A DNA stretch of 64,000 nucleotides, from NCBI RefSeq assembly GCF_902729355.1, contig NZ_CACVCC010000009.1, positions 1 to 64,000 on the forward strand, read 5' to 3'. The notes beneath the pieces were generated by a model that saw nothing but the letters and a program-made list of their open reading frames with translations, was not told the DNA's origin and did no database searches. Positions 28,824 through 39,400 of the stretch are shown in pieces; positions within the stretch are counted from its first letter, which is position 1; each line of letters opens with the position of its first letter. The DNA comes from Streptococcus sp. S784/96/1. Its GTDB lineage: Bacteria; Bacillota; Bacilli; Lactobacillales; Streptococcaceae. The position numbers and the translations under genes are program-made.

Positions 28824-29711
28824 TTATTCAGCCGATGTTAATTTTGCATGGAGGATTTTTCCAAGACGACGAGCAACAAGGTTGAAAATCAAGATAAAAA
28901 TCAAAAGAACAGCAGCAGATCCTGCTGACACAAAAGTTCCGTCTGGGATTGTTCCTTCACTGTTGACCTTCCAAATATGGACAGCTAATGTTTCTGCTTG
29001 ACGAAAAGGTGATATAGGGCTTGAAACACTAAGTGGGTTCCAATTACTCCAATCCATTGCTGGTGCAGATTGCCCAGCAGTATAAATAAGGGCTGCCGCT
29101 TCACCAAAAATACGACCCGAAGCTAGGACGATACCAGTGACAATCCCAGGGAGAGCTTCTGGAATAACCACATGGAAAACTGTTTCCCAGCGCGAAATTC
29201 CAAGAGCTAATCCTGCTTCACGCTGAGTGTGGTGAACAGTCCGTAAACTGTCTTCTACGGTCCGCGTCATTTGAGGAAGGTTAAAGACCGTGAGCGCCAA
29301 CGCACCTGAAATAATCGAAAATCCATATTCAAACTGAACAACAAAGATAAGATAACCAAAAAGGCCTACAACCACTGATGGTAGTGATGATAAAATCTCA
29401 ATACAAGTACGAATGAAATTCGTTAACGGCCCCTTTTTCGCATATTCAGCCAAGTATATTCCTGCTCCTATTGATAAAGGAACTGAGATAATCAGTGTAA
29501 TCACAAGTAAGAAAAAGGAATTATAAAGTTGAATTCCGATTCCCCCGCCTGCCTTATAAGAGGATGACTTCCCTGTCAAGAAATCCCAACTAATATGCGG
29601 AACACCACGAAGTAAGATATAAAGAATAAGCGACGCTAGTATTGTAACGATGATACCAGCAATAGTATAAAGGACACCTGTCGCTAATTTATCCATTTTT
29701 TTAGCGTGCAT
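28824..29711 (-). CDS. pstA: Phosphate ABC transporter permease PstA
   Basis: A 295-residue permease with six hydrophobic segments and the EAA-like cytoplasmic loop REAGLALGISRWETVFHVVIPEALPGI. It forms the channel with PstC. Its start overlaps the end of pstC by 11 bases. The 116-base gap to the next gene holds no clear terminator, so the operon appears continuous. Confidence 0.95.
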   Translation of the reverse strand: MHAKKMDKLATGVLYTIAGIIVTILASLILYILLRGVPHISWDFLTGKSSSYKAGGGIGIQLYNSFFLLVITLIISVPLSIGAGIYLAEYAKKGPLTNFIRTCIEILSSLPSVVVGLFGYLIFVVQFEYGFSIISGALALTVFNLPQMTRTVEDSLRTVHHTQREAGLALGISRWETVFHVVIPEALPGIVTGIVLASGRIFGEAAALIYTAGQSAPAMDWSNWNPLSVSSPISPFRQAETLAVHIWKVNSEGTIPDGTFVSAGSAAVLLIFILIFNLVARRLGKILHAKLTSAE

Positions 29712-30618
29712 AATTTCTCTTTCTCTCTCTCGTAATAAATTTGACTAACATGTTAAAGGCAAGACTCATGAAAAGTAATACTAGGGCTAATGACCATAGC
29801 ACATTATTTTGAACTGTTCCCATAACCGTATTACCAATTCCCATTGTAAGGACAGAAGTTAAAGTCGCAGCCGGTGTTGTTAATGAAGTTGGAATAACAG
29901 CTGAATTACCAACCACCATCTGGATGGCCAGAGCTTCACCAAAAGCACGAGCCATGCCAAAAATAACAGCTGTGAAGATACCCGGACGAGCCGCATTAAG
30001 AGTCACCCGCCAAATGGTTTGCCAACGCGTAGCACCCATAGCAAGACTTGCTTCACGATAATGACGAGGTACAGCACGAAGTGTATCGGTAGTCATAAAA
30101 GTGACGGTTGGTAAAATCATAACAAAGAGAACGAATACCCCTGAAAGAATACCAAAACCAGTACCACCAAAAATAGAACGTACAAATGGTACAACCACTT
30201 GAAGACCTATAAATCCATAAACAACTGATGGAATACCAACCAAAAGCTCAACTGCCGGTTGAAGAATTTTGGCACCATATTTAGGAGAAATTTCAGTCAT
30301 AAAGACTGCTGCACCAATAGCAAATGGTGTGGCAATCAGAGCAGATAAAATAGTAACGATAAAAGATCCCATAATCATAGGAAGAGCACCAAATTCTCCC
30401 TGACTTGGATTCCATGTGCCACTAAATAGGAAGTTTCCAATACTTACACCGTCAACAAAGAATGTTGATAAGCCTTTTTGAGCAACAAAAATTAAAATCA
30501 TTGCCACAATGAAAACAATCAAAGCAAGGCATAAGAAGGTTATTGTTTTACCGAATTTTTCTAATCTTGAATTTTTAGAAGGAGACATCAGTTTTTTAGC
30601 TAATTCTTCGTTTTTCAT
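29701..30618 (-). CDS. pstC: Phosphate ABC transporter permease PstC
   Basis: A 305-residue permease with EAA loop REASLAMGATRWQTIWRVTLNAARPGIFTAV and the usual six membrane helices. Start at MKNEELAKKL, preceded by AAGGAGGACTAAG. A longer frame adding nine residues overlaps pstS and has no site. It pairs with PstA. Confidence 0.95.
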   Translation of the reverse strand: MKNEELAKKLMSPSKNSRLEKFGKTITFLCLALIVFIVAMILIFVAQKGLSTFFVDGVSIGNFLFSGTWNPSQGEFGALPMIMGSFIVTILSALIATPFAIGAAVFMTEISPKYGAKILQPAVELLVGIPSVVYGFIGLQVVVPFVRSIFGGTGFGILSGVFVLFVMILPTVTFMTTDTLRAVPRHYREASLAMGATRWQTIWRVTLNAARPGIFTAVIFGMARAFGEALAIQMVVGNSAVIPTSLTTPAATLTSVLTMGIGNTVMGTVQNNVLWSLALVLLFMSLAFNMLVKFITRERKRNYAR

Positions 30619-30619
30619 C

Positions 30620-31498
30620 TTAGTCCTCCTTCTCAGTAACCACACCGTCAGCTGATTTGGTCACTTCCATATCATTGATCGAAATATACCCCATACTTTC
30701 AACGATACCTTCTTGTACTTCTTCTGAAAGCATGTAATCTAAAAATTCTTTTGTCAAAGCAGTTGCTTTACCTTTAGTATACATGTGTTCATAAGACCAA
30801 ATTGGCCAATCATTTGTTGCCACATTTTCTGGTGTTGGAGCAAAACCATTTAATTTCATCGTGTTGATAGAATCGTCAACATAAGCAAAAGCAAGGTAAG
30901 AAATCGCACCAGGAGTCTGAGCTACAATAGATTTAACCATACCATTTGAATCTTGTTCCTGACTCTGTTTAGCTGATTTTCCATCCATAACGATACTATC
31001 AAAGGTTGCACGAGAACCAGACGAAGCTGCCCGGTTAATAATAGTAATGTCTAAATCAGAACCACCAACTTCTTTCCAGTTTTTAATTTCACCAGCAAAA
31101 ATTTGACGAAGTTGTTCAGTCGTTAAATTATCTACGGTTACCTTCTCATTAACGATAATAGCCAACCCAGCAACTGCTACTTGATAATCGACTAGAGCAG
31201 AAGCATCAATACCGTCTTTCTCCTCAGCAAACACATCTGAATTACCAATCTCAATAGCTCCAGACTGTACTTGAGAAAGTCCAGTACCTGACCCCCCTCC
31301 CTGAACATTAACGGATTTTCCAATGTTAATTGATCCAAATTCATCTGCTGCTGCTTCAACTAAGGGCTGTAGCGCTGTAGAGCCTACAGCAGTAATAGAT
31401 TCCCCACGATCAATCCAACTAGAACATGCCGAGAGAATCATTCCTGACAAACTAATTAGGACAAGACGTTGCCACTTAGATTGTTTTTTTATAGTCAT
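30620..31498 (-). CDS. pstS: Phosphate-binding lipoprotein PstS
   Basis: A 292-residue substrate-binding lipoprotein. The signal peptide ([19 protein letters not shown]) ends in lipobox LSACSS. The phosphate-binding segments [30 protein letters not shown] and the loop [12 protein letters not shown] are clear. It captures phosphate outside the membrane for PstCAB. Two adjacent ATG codons are possible starts; the second has better spacing to AAAGGA. First gene of pstSCABB-phoU; a TATGAT -10-like box lies some 45 bases upstream. Confidence 0.95.
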   Translation of the reverse strand: MTIKKQSKWQRLVLISLSGMILSACSSWIDRGESITAVGSTALQPLVEAAADEFGSINIGKSVNVQGGGSGTGLSQVQSGAIEIGNSDVFAEEKDGIDASALVDYQVAVAGLAIIVNEKVTVDNLTTEQLRQIFAGEIKNWKEVGGSDLDITIINRAASSGSRATFDSIVMDGKSAKQSQEQDSNGMVKSIVAQTPGAISYLAFAYVDDSINTMKLNGFAPTPENVATNDWPIWSYEHMYTKGKATALTKEFLDYMLSEEVQEGIVESMGYISINDMEVTKSADGVVTEKED

Positions 31499-31612
31499 CA
31501 TTTTTCCTTTTCATTTTTTCTGAAAACCATTGCGAAATACCACACTATTACATCATAACATATGAAAACTCTTGGTATCTAGGATATTTTTATAAATTGT
31601 ATTCCATAACAC

Positions 31613-32926
31613 TTAAAAATTAAATCGTAAACCTTTAGGGAAATAGTTTTTTACTGTATTGCCGACAACCTTTGCAAAACCCATGCCATTGCCTTCTACG
31701 ACTATCTGGTACCAACCATTTGGTAATGACTCTGGCAAACTAATCGTATTTCCAGCAACATAAATCTCAAACTGTTCTATATCAATTTTTATAAACTGTT
31801 CTACATCATTAGGAGATAAAGCTACCCCTAAGGCAAAAGAAGGTTCAAATCGCTTTTTCTTAAAGGTTCCCAAATGTAAACCATTTCGAGCAATCTTTAA
31901 CTTTTTCAAATCAGGTAAGCCATCTGGTAACAAATAGAGTTGGTCACCGAAAGTTTGCAATAAACCTGATAATTTAATTGCAAGATGCTTTTTAGCAAAA
32001 TCTTGCCAAAGCGACAACTGTTCACTAGTAAGATTAGATTTTGCTGCTTTCATCTTTCTTAATTTATGCTCAGGTTGACGTGTGTCTCGCAAATGTGCCA
32101 CGAACTGCCCCTCACCTTTAAAACGATGTGGGTACATGCGAGCAACCTCTGAAAACTCTATTCCCTTTACCATACCGTTAATCTTAGGAATATTGAGTAA
32201 CTCTAGATTATAGGTATCAAGCAACCACTTAACAATTTCTTCATTTTCTTCAGGAGCCCAAGTGCACGTTGAATAAACTAAGCGACCTCCGGGAGCTAAC
32301 ATTTTCATCGCATCTTCCAAAATGGACTGCTGTAATTTAGCGCATTCTTTAGGATATTTTTCATGCCAGTATTGAGTAGCTTCATGATCTTTTCGAAACA
32401 TTCCCTCACCAGAGCATGGTCCATCAAAGACAATTAAATCAAAGTAAGAGGCAAAGACTTGGGTAAGTCGATCAGCCGATTCATTCGTTACAACAACATT
32501 TCTAGCACCAAATCGCTCAATATTTTCAACCAAAATCTTACTACGTTTTGTGGATATTTCATTAGAAATTAAGACACCCGTATTTTGTAAATAGCTGAGT
32601 AGATGCGTTGATTTTCCGCCTGGGGCAGCCGCAAGATCCAAAACTCTCATTCCTTTTTTTGGAGCAGCAACTTGACCAACCATTTGAGCAGCAGGTTCTT
32701 GAGAATAAACCAAGCCTGTAACATGCTCTGCACTTTTTCCAGAGACCTTACCATAAAATCCCCAAGGAGTATTAGGAATTGGGTCAGAAAATATTTTTTG
32801 TCCAGCTTTAAGAGGATTTATCCGATACGCTGAAATTGGGTCAGACTCAAACGTTTCTAGAAACTGCTCTGCTTCTTTCCCCAAAAGATGCGTATATTTT
32901 TCAATAAATTTTTCAGGTAAATACAT
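31613..32926 (-). CDS. rsmF: 16S rRNA m5C methyltransferase, RsmF type
   Basis: A 437-residue NOP2/Sun-family RNA methyltransferase. The SAM motif is VLDLAAAPGGKSTHLLSYL (near residue 105). The two catalytic cysteines are in FDGPCSGEGMFRKD and VYSTCTWAPEENE. A C-terminal PUA-like RNA-binding part (FPKGLRF at the end) follows. It makes 5-methylcytosine in 16S rRNA. Assignment to RsmF rather than RsmB rests on the GEGMFRKD variant and the C-terminal domain. Confidence 0.88.
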   Translation of the reverse strand: MYLPEKFIEKYTHLLGKEAEQFLETFESDPISAYRINPLKAGQKIFSDPIPNTPWGFYGKVSGKSAEHVTGLVYSQEPAAQMVGQVAAPKKGMRVLDLAAAPGGKSTHLLSYLQNTGVLISNEISTKRSKILVENIERFGARNVVVTNESADRLTQVFASYFDLIVFDGPCSGEGMFRKDHEATQYWHEKYPKECAKLQQSILEDAMKMLAPGGRLVYSTCTWAPEENEEIVKWLLDTYNLELLNIPKINGMVKGIEFSEVARMYPHRFKGEGQFVAHLRDTRQPEHKLRKMKAAKSNLTSEQLSLWQDFAKKHLAIKLSGLLQTFGDQLYLLPDGLPDLKKLKIARNGLHLGTFKKKRFEPSFALGVALSPNDVEQFIKIDIEQFEIYVAGNTISLPESLPNGWYQIVVEGNGMGFAKVVGNTVKNYFPKGLRFNF

Positions 32927-32967
32927 GTCTATATTATACTAAAATCAGTATCTTTAAGCAAAAAAAA

Positions 32968-32991
32968 TGAAACCGAGTAACCTCAGTTTCA
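32968..32991 (-). terminator. Terminator overlapping end of suhB-like gene
   Basis: Stem TGAAAC-GAG / CTC-GTTTCA with one C-A mismatch. The first arm includes the stop codon of the inositol-phosphatase gene, and a T-rich tract follows on the minus strand. Confidence 0.85.
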
Positions 32992-33753
32992 TGATCTAAA
33001 ATGTAATTCTTGAATAGTATTTTTATATTGACTAGGAAGAAAAATAACCATTTGACGATTGGTATAATCAATGTCACTACCATCAAGTGTCATCAACTCA
33101 TATCCAAGAGCTTGTCCCAAAACATTAGCCGCAGCATAGTCCCAGGGATAAACATTTGAAATATAAGCCCAAAGTTGGTTATTAAGCACTCTTACTATAC
33201 TTAAAGCGGCACATCCATAATTCCTCACCCCAAGTGAATGTTTTAAGAGTTCCTGTACCCCGTAACTATTTTTTAAAAGCATACCTGTGTTACAAGCAAC
33301 CAGTGAGTGAGATAAGGGACGACCATCAAAAACAGGTAATTTTTCATCATTACATGTTACTGAGAACACTCCGCCACCTGAATAGAGTTTATCTTCCATG
33401 ACATCATAAATCAACCCAAACTGACCACTGCCTTTTTCAAAATAAGATATCATAATCGCAAAATCAGATTTTTGAGTCACAAAATTTAGTGTCCCGTCAA
33501 TGGGATCAATTACCCATACATTCCCCACTGAAATCCCATGCTGACAATTTTCCTCTTCTGCTAAAAAATGATCCTCAGGGTAATGCTCTGCAATGCTTTG
33601 AATCAAGAAGTTTTGAATAGCAATATCAATAGATGTCACTACATCATCTTGAGTGGTCTTGACAGTGACATCAAAAACATCTTTCATTTGCTCAATCACT
33701 AATTGACCAGCTTTTTTGATTAAATCTTGAGCAAAGGCAAACTTATTTTCCAA
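32989..33753 (-). CDS. suhB: Inositol monophosphatase family protein
   Basis: A 254-residue Mg-dependent phosphatase family member. The motifs are [11 protein letters not shown] (first metal Glu), [13 protein letters not shown] (Asp-x-Asp-Gly) and [23 protein letters not shown] (Trp-Asp-x-Ala-Ala). Members hydrolyse inositol-1-phosphate, NADP or PAP, and the substrate here is open. Its start overlaps the end of the UPF0223 gene by 11 bases, tying it to that gene and spx. Confidence 0.88.
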   Translation of the reverse strand: MENKFAFAQDLIKKAGQLVIEQMKDVFDVTVKTTQDDVVTSIDIAIQNFLIQSIAEHYPEDHFLAEEENCQHGISVGNVWVIDPIDGTLNFVTQKSDFAIMISYFEKGSGQFGLIYDVMEDKLYSGGGVFSVTCNDEKLPVFDGRPLSHSLVACNTGMLLKNSYGVQELLKHSLGVRNYGCAALSIVRVLNNQLWAYISNVYPWDYAAANVLGQALGYELMTLDGSDIDYTNRQMVIFLPSQYKNTIQELHFRS

Positions 33754-34021
33754 GTGAGATCACACCCTTTCCTTTGCTCTTTGCTGCTTGCACAGCACGG
33801 TAAGTTGAATAACCACTCGTTGCTTCAAATTCACGATCAATTTGTTTTTCTTGCGCTTTGCTTCTAACAATACTTTTAAAAATAGCATAGCTATTCAATA
33901 AATTTTCAGCATCAGCCTTCGCCTCATATGCTAATTCAACTTGATTCAAAAAAGAAAGCACTGAAGTAATCTCATCAGTGCTCCAAGTCAAATCAAGTGG
34001 ATAAGAATAATTCTTATGCAT
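33743..34021 (-). CDS. UPF0223 family protein
   Basis: A 92-residue uncharacterised protein, [20 protein letters not shown] at its start, mostly helical, with a basic C-terminus ([14 protein letters not shown]). This matches the UPF0223 family by its opening and length. Start chosen at the Met of MHKNYSYP behind GAGGGAAGAC; a much longer upstream frame overlaps spx in another reading and is spurious. It overlaps spx by 8 bases and suhB by 11, a conserved tight cluster. Function unknown. Confidence 0.85.
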   Translation of the reverse strand: MHKNYSYPLDLTWSTDEITSVLSFLNQVELAYEAKADAENLLNSYAIFKSIVRSKAQEKQIDREFEATSGYSTYRAVQAAKSKGKGVISLGK

Positions 34022-34427
34022 GTCTTCCCTCAATCTCTGCTCGAATAGTTGCTTGTCGTAGTCCTTGTTTGCGATAATCACGCGGTAAAAAAGCACGGAT
34101 TTCGTCCTCGTTAAAACCAACCTGCATCCGTTTCTTATCCATGATAATAGGACGACGGAGAAGGCTAGGATTTTCCGCAATTAGCTTAATTAATTCTGAA
34201 ATAGACAATTCATCAACATCAATATTAAGCTTTTGAAACACCTTAGATCGTGTCGAAATAATATCTTCAGTCCCATTCTCAGTGAAAGATAGAATGTCTA
34301 GTAATTCCTCACGTGAAAGAGGACTAGTAATAATATTATGTTCGCGAAACTCAACGTCGTGCTTTAATAACCATGCCCTGGCTTTGCGACAACTGGTACA
34401 GCTAGGCGATAAAAATAGCGTAATCAT
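34014..34427 (-). CDS. spx: Spx-family redox regulator
   Basis: A 137-residue ArsC/Spx-fold protein. It starts [20 protein letters not shown] with the CxxC redox switch (Cys10-Cys13) and has the [20 protein letters not shown] segment of Spx. It lacks a DNA-binding motif and acts by binding the RNA polymerase alpha C-terminal domain, changing the oxidative and envelope stress response. Streptococci carry two paralogues (SpxA1 and SpxA2); which one this is cannot be said from sequence alone. Confidence 0.9.
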   Translation of the reverse strand: MITLFLSPSCTSCRKARAWLLKHDVEFREHNIITSPLSREELLDILSFTENGTEDIISTRSKVFQKLNIDVDELSISELIKLIAENPSLLRRPIIMDKKRMQVGFNEDEIRAFLPRDYRKQGLRQATIRAEIEGRHA

Positions 34428-34507
34428 GTCAAAACCGCCTTTATCCTTACATATTTACACTTTATTATACAAAAATTCAAGCTATATTTCTAGACTTTTT
34501 TCATAAT

Positions 34508-35422
34508 TTATGCCCAATTTTTTGAAAATTGCTCATCCTTTTCCAATTGAGCGATTAAATCATCAATACCAGAAAATTTGACCATATCACGGATTTTATA
34601 TAGCCAGGAAATTTCGATTTCTTCTCCGTAGATTTCTCCCATAAAATCAAAAATATGAGCTTCTAAACGTAACTCTGTTCCACCAAAGGTTACATTTTGA
34701 CCAATAGAAGTCATCGCACGGTAAGTTTTACCTTTTACACAAACATCCGTCACATAGACACCATCTGAAGGCAGGTAAGTTCGATCAAGTGGTGCTACGT
34801 TTGCAGTTGGATATCCGATTGTACGACCACGCGCATCTCCATGAACCACGATTCCTCGCGTCGTAAACGTATAGCCTAATAATTGATTAGCTAATTCAAT
34901 ATTTCCTTTTGTGACCGCTTCACGAATACGAGTTGAAGAGATTTTTTCACCTTCAAATTGAATTTCTCCTACGGTGTGTACTTGAGCAGTTGTATTACGA
35001 GCAAGATAGTCACTGTCTGTTTTATTGTGACCAAATTGGTAGTCAAATCCTATAACGATATCCTGAGCTTGTAATTTTTCAATGTAATTTTTGATAAAAT
35101 CATCCGAACTTGTTTTCGCAAATTCACTCGTAAAATTCATTAAATAAAGGTAGTCAACACCATACTCTTCAAATTTAGCATAACGTTTTTCTGGATAGGC
35201 TAGATGTAAAAGCAAATCTGGTGTAAAACGAGCAAAAGTCAATTTAGGAGACTCATGAAATGTTAATACAGTAATTGGCAATTTTTTTCGCTCTGCTATT
35301 TCCCGTGCCTTATCAAAAAGCGCCTTATGCCCTAAATGAAGCCCATCAAAATAGCCTAAAACTAAAACCGTTGCTTGTCTTTCTACCAAATCATGATAGT
35401 CGTTTATCGTTATTATGTTCAT
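34508..35422 (-). CDS. ribF: Bifunctional riboflavin kinase/FAD synthetase
   Basis: A 304-residue RibF. The N-terminal nucleotidyltransferase has LGYFDGLHLGHKALFDKA (HxGH) and KISSTRIREAVTKGN. The C-terminal riboflavin kinase has GRTIGYPTANV and LEAHIFDFMGEIYGEEI. It makes FMN and then FAD in the cytoplasm. It follows truB with a one-base gap, a common pairing. Confidence 0.96.
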   Translation of the reverse strand: MNIITINDYHDLVERQATVLVLGYFDGLHLGHKALFDKAREIAERKKLPITVLTFHESPKLTFARFTPDLLLHLAYPEKRYAKFEEYGVDYLYLMNFTSEFAKTSSDDFIKNYIEKLQAQDIVIGFDYQFGHNKTDSDYLARNTTAQVHTVGEIQFEGEKISSTRIREAVTKGNIELANQLLGYTFTTRGIVVHGDARGRTIGYPTANVAPLDRTYLPSDGVYVTDVCVKGKTYRAMTSIGQNVTFGGTELRLEAHIFDFMGEIYGEEIEISWLYKIRDMVKFSGIDDLIAQLEKDEQFSKNWA

Positions 35423-35423
35423 C

Positions 35424-36302
35424 TTAAATCAATACTTTTCTAGGTTTATAAAGGTTGTCACGTGCCTCTAAGATAGCAATCACCTTGCCATCATGAAATC
35501 CTGCTACTAGTGGTGTTATCGCATCTAAAGCGACACGACGTCCATAAGAAATCTCTGTCACCGCTTCTTCAGTCAATTCAACACGAGGGAGTTCTGAGAC
35601 ACCATACTCAATCGGTAGTAAAAAACCCCAATCACCTGCATTAACCTTTTCTTTAATTTGTTCTAAAGTCAAAGCAGAGCTAAGCTCTAGTCCTGCCGAT
35701 GCAGTCCTTTGAAGAGCTGACATATGACTGGCGTATCCAAGTGCTGTACCTAAATCAACCGAAAGTGTTCGGACATAGGTTCCCTTACTACATACCACAC
35801 GAAAGCTAAACATCGCACAATTATTGTTCAAAACAATTGGAGAGGTCCGAGAAAACTCAGTAATCGTGACTCGGCGTGATGGCCGTTCAACAACCTCACC
35901 TTGTCGGGCATACTCATAGAGCCTACGACCATTCACCTTGACTGCCGAATACATTGGTGGAACTTGAGTGATTTGACCAACAAAACGTGACATGGCCGCA
36001 TCAACTGCCTCTTCGGTCAAGTCACTTACTACGGTCACATTCACTACTTCACCAGAAGCATCTTCAGTCGTAGTTGAAAACCCAATCGTAATCTCCCCTT
36101 CGTAAACTTTGCCAGCTTCTGTCATATACTCAATGATACGAGTGGATTTCCCAACAGCTATCGGAAGGACACCTGTAACATCGGGATCCAGGGTCCCACC
36201 GTGTCCAATTTTCTTTTCATTCAATATCTTTCGGAGTTTAAACACTGCATCATGGCTGGTCATACCCGCCTCTTTTTTCAAATTAATAATTCCTGAAATC
36301 AT
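35424..36302 (-). CDS. truB: tRNA pseudouridine-55 synthase
   Basis: A 292-residue TruB. It begins [20 protein letters not shown] and has the catalytic Asp in [15 protein letters not shown] (near residue 41) and the downstream RRLYEYAR and KGTYVRTL segments. It makes pseudouridine 55 in the tRNA T-loop. The ATG lies 7 bases after an extended -10 (TGGTATAAT) and has no Shine-Dalgarno sequence, so the mRNA is probably leaderless. The N-terminus fits the family, supporting this start. Confidence 0.96.
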   Translation of the reverse strand: MISGIINLKKEAGMTSHDAVFKLRKILNEKKIGHGGTLDPDVTGVLPIAVGKSTRIIEYMTEAGKVYEGEITIGFSTTTEDASGEVVNVTVVSDLTEEAVDAAMSRFVGQITQVPPMYSAVKVNGRRLYEYARQGEVVERPSRRVTITEFSRTSPIVLNNNCAMFSFRVVCSKGTYVRTLSVDLGTALGYASHMSALQRTASAGLELSSALTLEQIKEKVNAGDWGFLLPIEYGVSELPRVELTEEAVTEISYGRRVALDAITPLVAGFHDGKVIAILEARDNLYKPRKVLI

Positions 36303-36309
36303 AAGCTAT

Positions 36310-36318
36310 ATTATACCA
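36310..36318 (-). promoter_or_regulatory. Extended -10 promoter of truB
   Basis: Minus strand TGGTATAAT, ending 7 bases before the truB ATG. The region that should hold a -35 is occupied by the terminator of the upstream nifJ transcript. Confidence 0.7.
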
Positions 36319-36320
36319 AA

Positions 36321-36344
36321 AAATCTCACCAGTTGGCGAGATTT
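36321..36344 (-). terminator. Terminator of the BMC-nifJ operon
   Basis: Stem AAATCTC-CCA / TGG-GAGATTT with one mismatch and a 2-base loop. Minus-strand TTTTTT follows and runs directly into the truB -10 box. Confidence 0.85.
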
Positions 36345-36481
36345 TATATGGAATGAATTCTTCCCATAGTTAATAATTACAATCCCAAATCAGATTTTAC
36401 AAGTACAATCAAGTATAAGTTAATCTCTAACCCTCCACCGTGCTTGCTATTCAGATAGATAATATCATTTTTAGTATGCTA

Positions 36482-39400
36482 TTAAAATTCTAAACTATGT
36501 ATAATCTTTTCTAATGTGGACTCTTGTATTGTGCTACTTTTCTTTGTCTGATTTCTTTGCACTCCTTTTATATATTTGTCGAAGTCTCCAGATAACTTGG
36601 CATAATTTATGAAACGCCGTTTGGCTTGTTCCACTGTTTGATGAAATAAGTCAGCTGCCACAGTAGGATTAAATTGTTGTAAGGAAGAAAATCGCTCTTG
36701 TTTCATCATAAAATCAATCATTTTATCAAAATTTGGGCGCTTATAATCCAAAATCATCGGATTTCTTCCTTCTTGTTCTAGCTTTGGATTGTAACGGTAC
36801 AAGGACCAGTAACCAGATTCTACTGCTTGTCTTGCTTCCTGAAGACTCTCCTTCATTCCTCCTGCTATCTTGTGAGTGATACATGGGACGTAGGCAATGA
36901 TAAGTGATGGTCCTGGATGTTTTTCTGCTTCTTCAAATGCTTTAATCACCTGAACTGGATTCGCACCACTTGCAACCTGAGCTACATAGACATTACCATA
37001 GGTCATTGCCATCATTCCTAAGTCTTTTTTTATTCCTCTGTTACCTGAAGCTGAAAACTTTGCAATAGCTGATGTCGGTGTGCTTTTTGAAACATGGCCA
37101 CCAGTATTAGAGTATACTTCATTATCAAGTACCAGTATGTTTACATCCGCTCCGCTAGCAAGCACATGATCTAAGCCACCATAACCTATATCGTAGGCCC
37201 AACCATCTCCACCGATAATCCATTGTGAGGGTTTTACAAATAAATCACGTTTTTCGTAAAGTTTTGTCAAGAAAGGTTTTGTCTCATCCATTTCAACAAG
37301 GAGCAAGTCTATCAACTTTTTGCTTCGTGCAATTGTCCCATAGCCTTTATCAATGTTTTCAATCCAGTTATCTATCAGCTCTACCAAAACTGAACTTGCT
37401 TCCTCTTTTGCTGCGAGCATATCAGCAATCAGCGAGTGTCTCCTCGTTTGCGTAGCCATTAACATACCATATCCAAATTCAGCATTGTCTTCCAACAGAG
37501 AATTACTCCAAGCAGGACCTTGCCCAAGTGAATTGGTACTAAACGGTGTGATAGGAAACATCCCTCCCCAGATGGAAGAACAACCTGTAGCATTAGCAAT
37601 CATCATCCTATTACCAAACAACTGAGTTAATAGTTTGACATACGGAGTTTCACCGCATCCTGAACATGCACCTGAAAATTCCAAGAGAGGCTGTTCAAAT
37701 TGTGTATGTGCAATAGTTCCTGGCTTGGCTGGATTTTCTTTGGCACGTAAGGTCATTGAAAAGGCCCAATGAATGGCTTCTTCCTTAAACTTACCTGAAG
37801 CTTCGTCATCCACTTCAATCATCTTTAAAGCCTTGCCTTTGGCAGGACAGACCTTTACACACAGTTCACAACCAGTACAATCCTCAACAGATACCTGAAT
37901 ACGATACATCAGTCCATCTTTTCCCTTGTAATCTCTAACCCTGTAGCCATCAGGAGCTTGATTCAACTCATCTTGTTCAACTAGGAAAGGACGAATGGCA
38001 GCATGTGGGCAGACAAATGAACATTGATTACACTGCACACAAAATTCTGAATTCCACTCTGGTACTTCCCAAGCCGTACTGCGTTTTTCTACTGGCGCAA
38101 TTCCCAAGGGAATATCTCCTGCGACGAGACCATTTTCTATCAATTGACCAACCGACACAGAATTTCCTTCCAGACGATGAACAGGTTGCTGAATCTTCTG
38201 TATATACTTCAAAGTATTGGTTGATGGGGCGTTTTGCTCCTCTCTACATAATTTCCAATCGGCTGGAATATCTATTTTTTTTATAGAAGCAAGGGTCATT
38301 TCAACAGCTCGTAGATTTTGTTCTACGACTTCCGGTGATTTATGTCTATACGCCTGAACAATCTCTTTCTTCATGGCTTCAACTGCTGCTTCTTCCGATA
38401 AAAAGTCTGTTAGTTTAAAGAAAGCCGCCTGCATGCAAATACCCGGTTTCCCATACAATCCTACTTCTTGTGTAATTTTATAGGCATTTATGGTGTAAAA
38501 GCGAATCTCGTTATCAGCCAAGTAGCGTTTGAGTTTGCTTGGAAGTAAGCGACTGAGTTTTTCATGGGACCAGGTGGTATTTAATAGAAATATTCCCCCT
38601 TTTTTTAATCCCTTTACCAAGTCTATTTTTCTTAAATATCCAGGCATGGTAACCCCAACAAAATCCGCTTCTAATATAGAATAAGAAGACTGAATTTTAT
38701 CTCGACCAAATCGAAGGTTTGAAATCGTGAGACCATTCTGTTTTCTAGAATCATAATAGAAGGAACCTTGAATAGTAGAGTCAGAATGTTCACCCATAAT
38801 GCGGATAATTGATTTATTGGCACTAACTGTGCCATCTCCTCCAAATCCCCAACATTTCACTTGGTAAGTTGTTTTCTTTGTCAGATCAATAGAATCTCCC
38901 ACCTTTAATGAAAGGTTGGTAACATCATCTTCTATTCCTATAGTAAAATGAGGCTTTGGAGAAGCTTTCTCCAACTCAGCAAAGATAGCCATTATCTGGT
39001 TAGGTCTCACTTCTTTTGAACCCAATCCATACCTTCCCCCAATGATAAGGGGGTGTCGCTCACTTTCATAAAACGCAGTTCTTACATCTAAGAAAAGAGG
39101 TTCACCTGTGGCTCCTGCTTCTTTGGTTCTATCCAAAACAGCGATAGCTTGAACTGTCTTGGGTACTTTTTCTAAAAAATCTTTTACTGGAAAAGGTCGA
39201 TAGAGATGAACCTGAATGAAGCCCACTTTTTTATTGTTATCTATCAAGTAATCAACAGTCTGACAAATTGTAGAGGATACGGATCCCATTGCTACAATAA
39301 TAGTTTCTGCATCAGGATGTCCATAATATCGTATTAGGTCATAATCTGTTCCACGAAGTTGATTGATTTTTTTCATGTACTTTCGTACAACGTAGGGAAG

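Noticed and set aside
33743-34180. Long 145-residue frame of the UPF0223 gene
   Set aside because: The first 53 residues are antisense-like, overlap spx in another frame and have no ribosome site; the gene starts at 34021.
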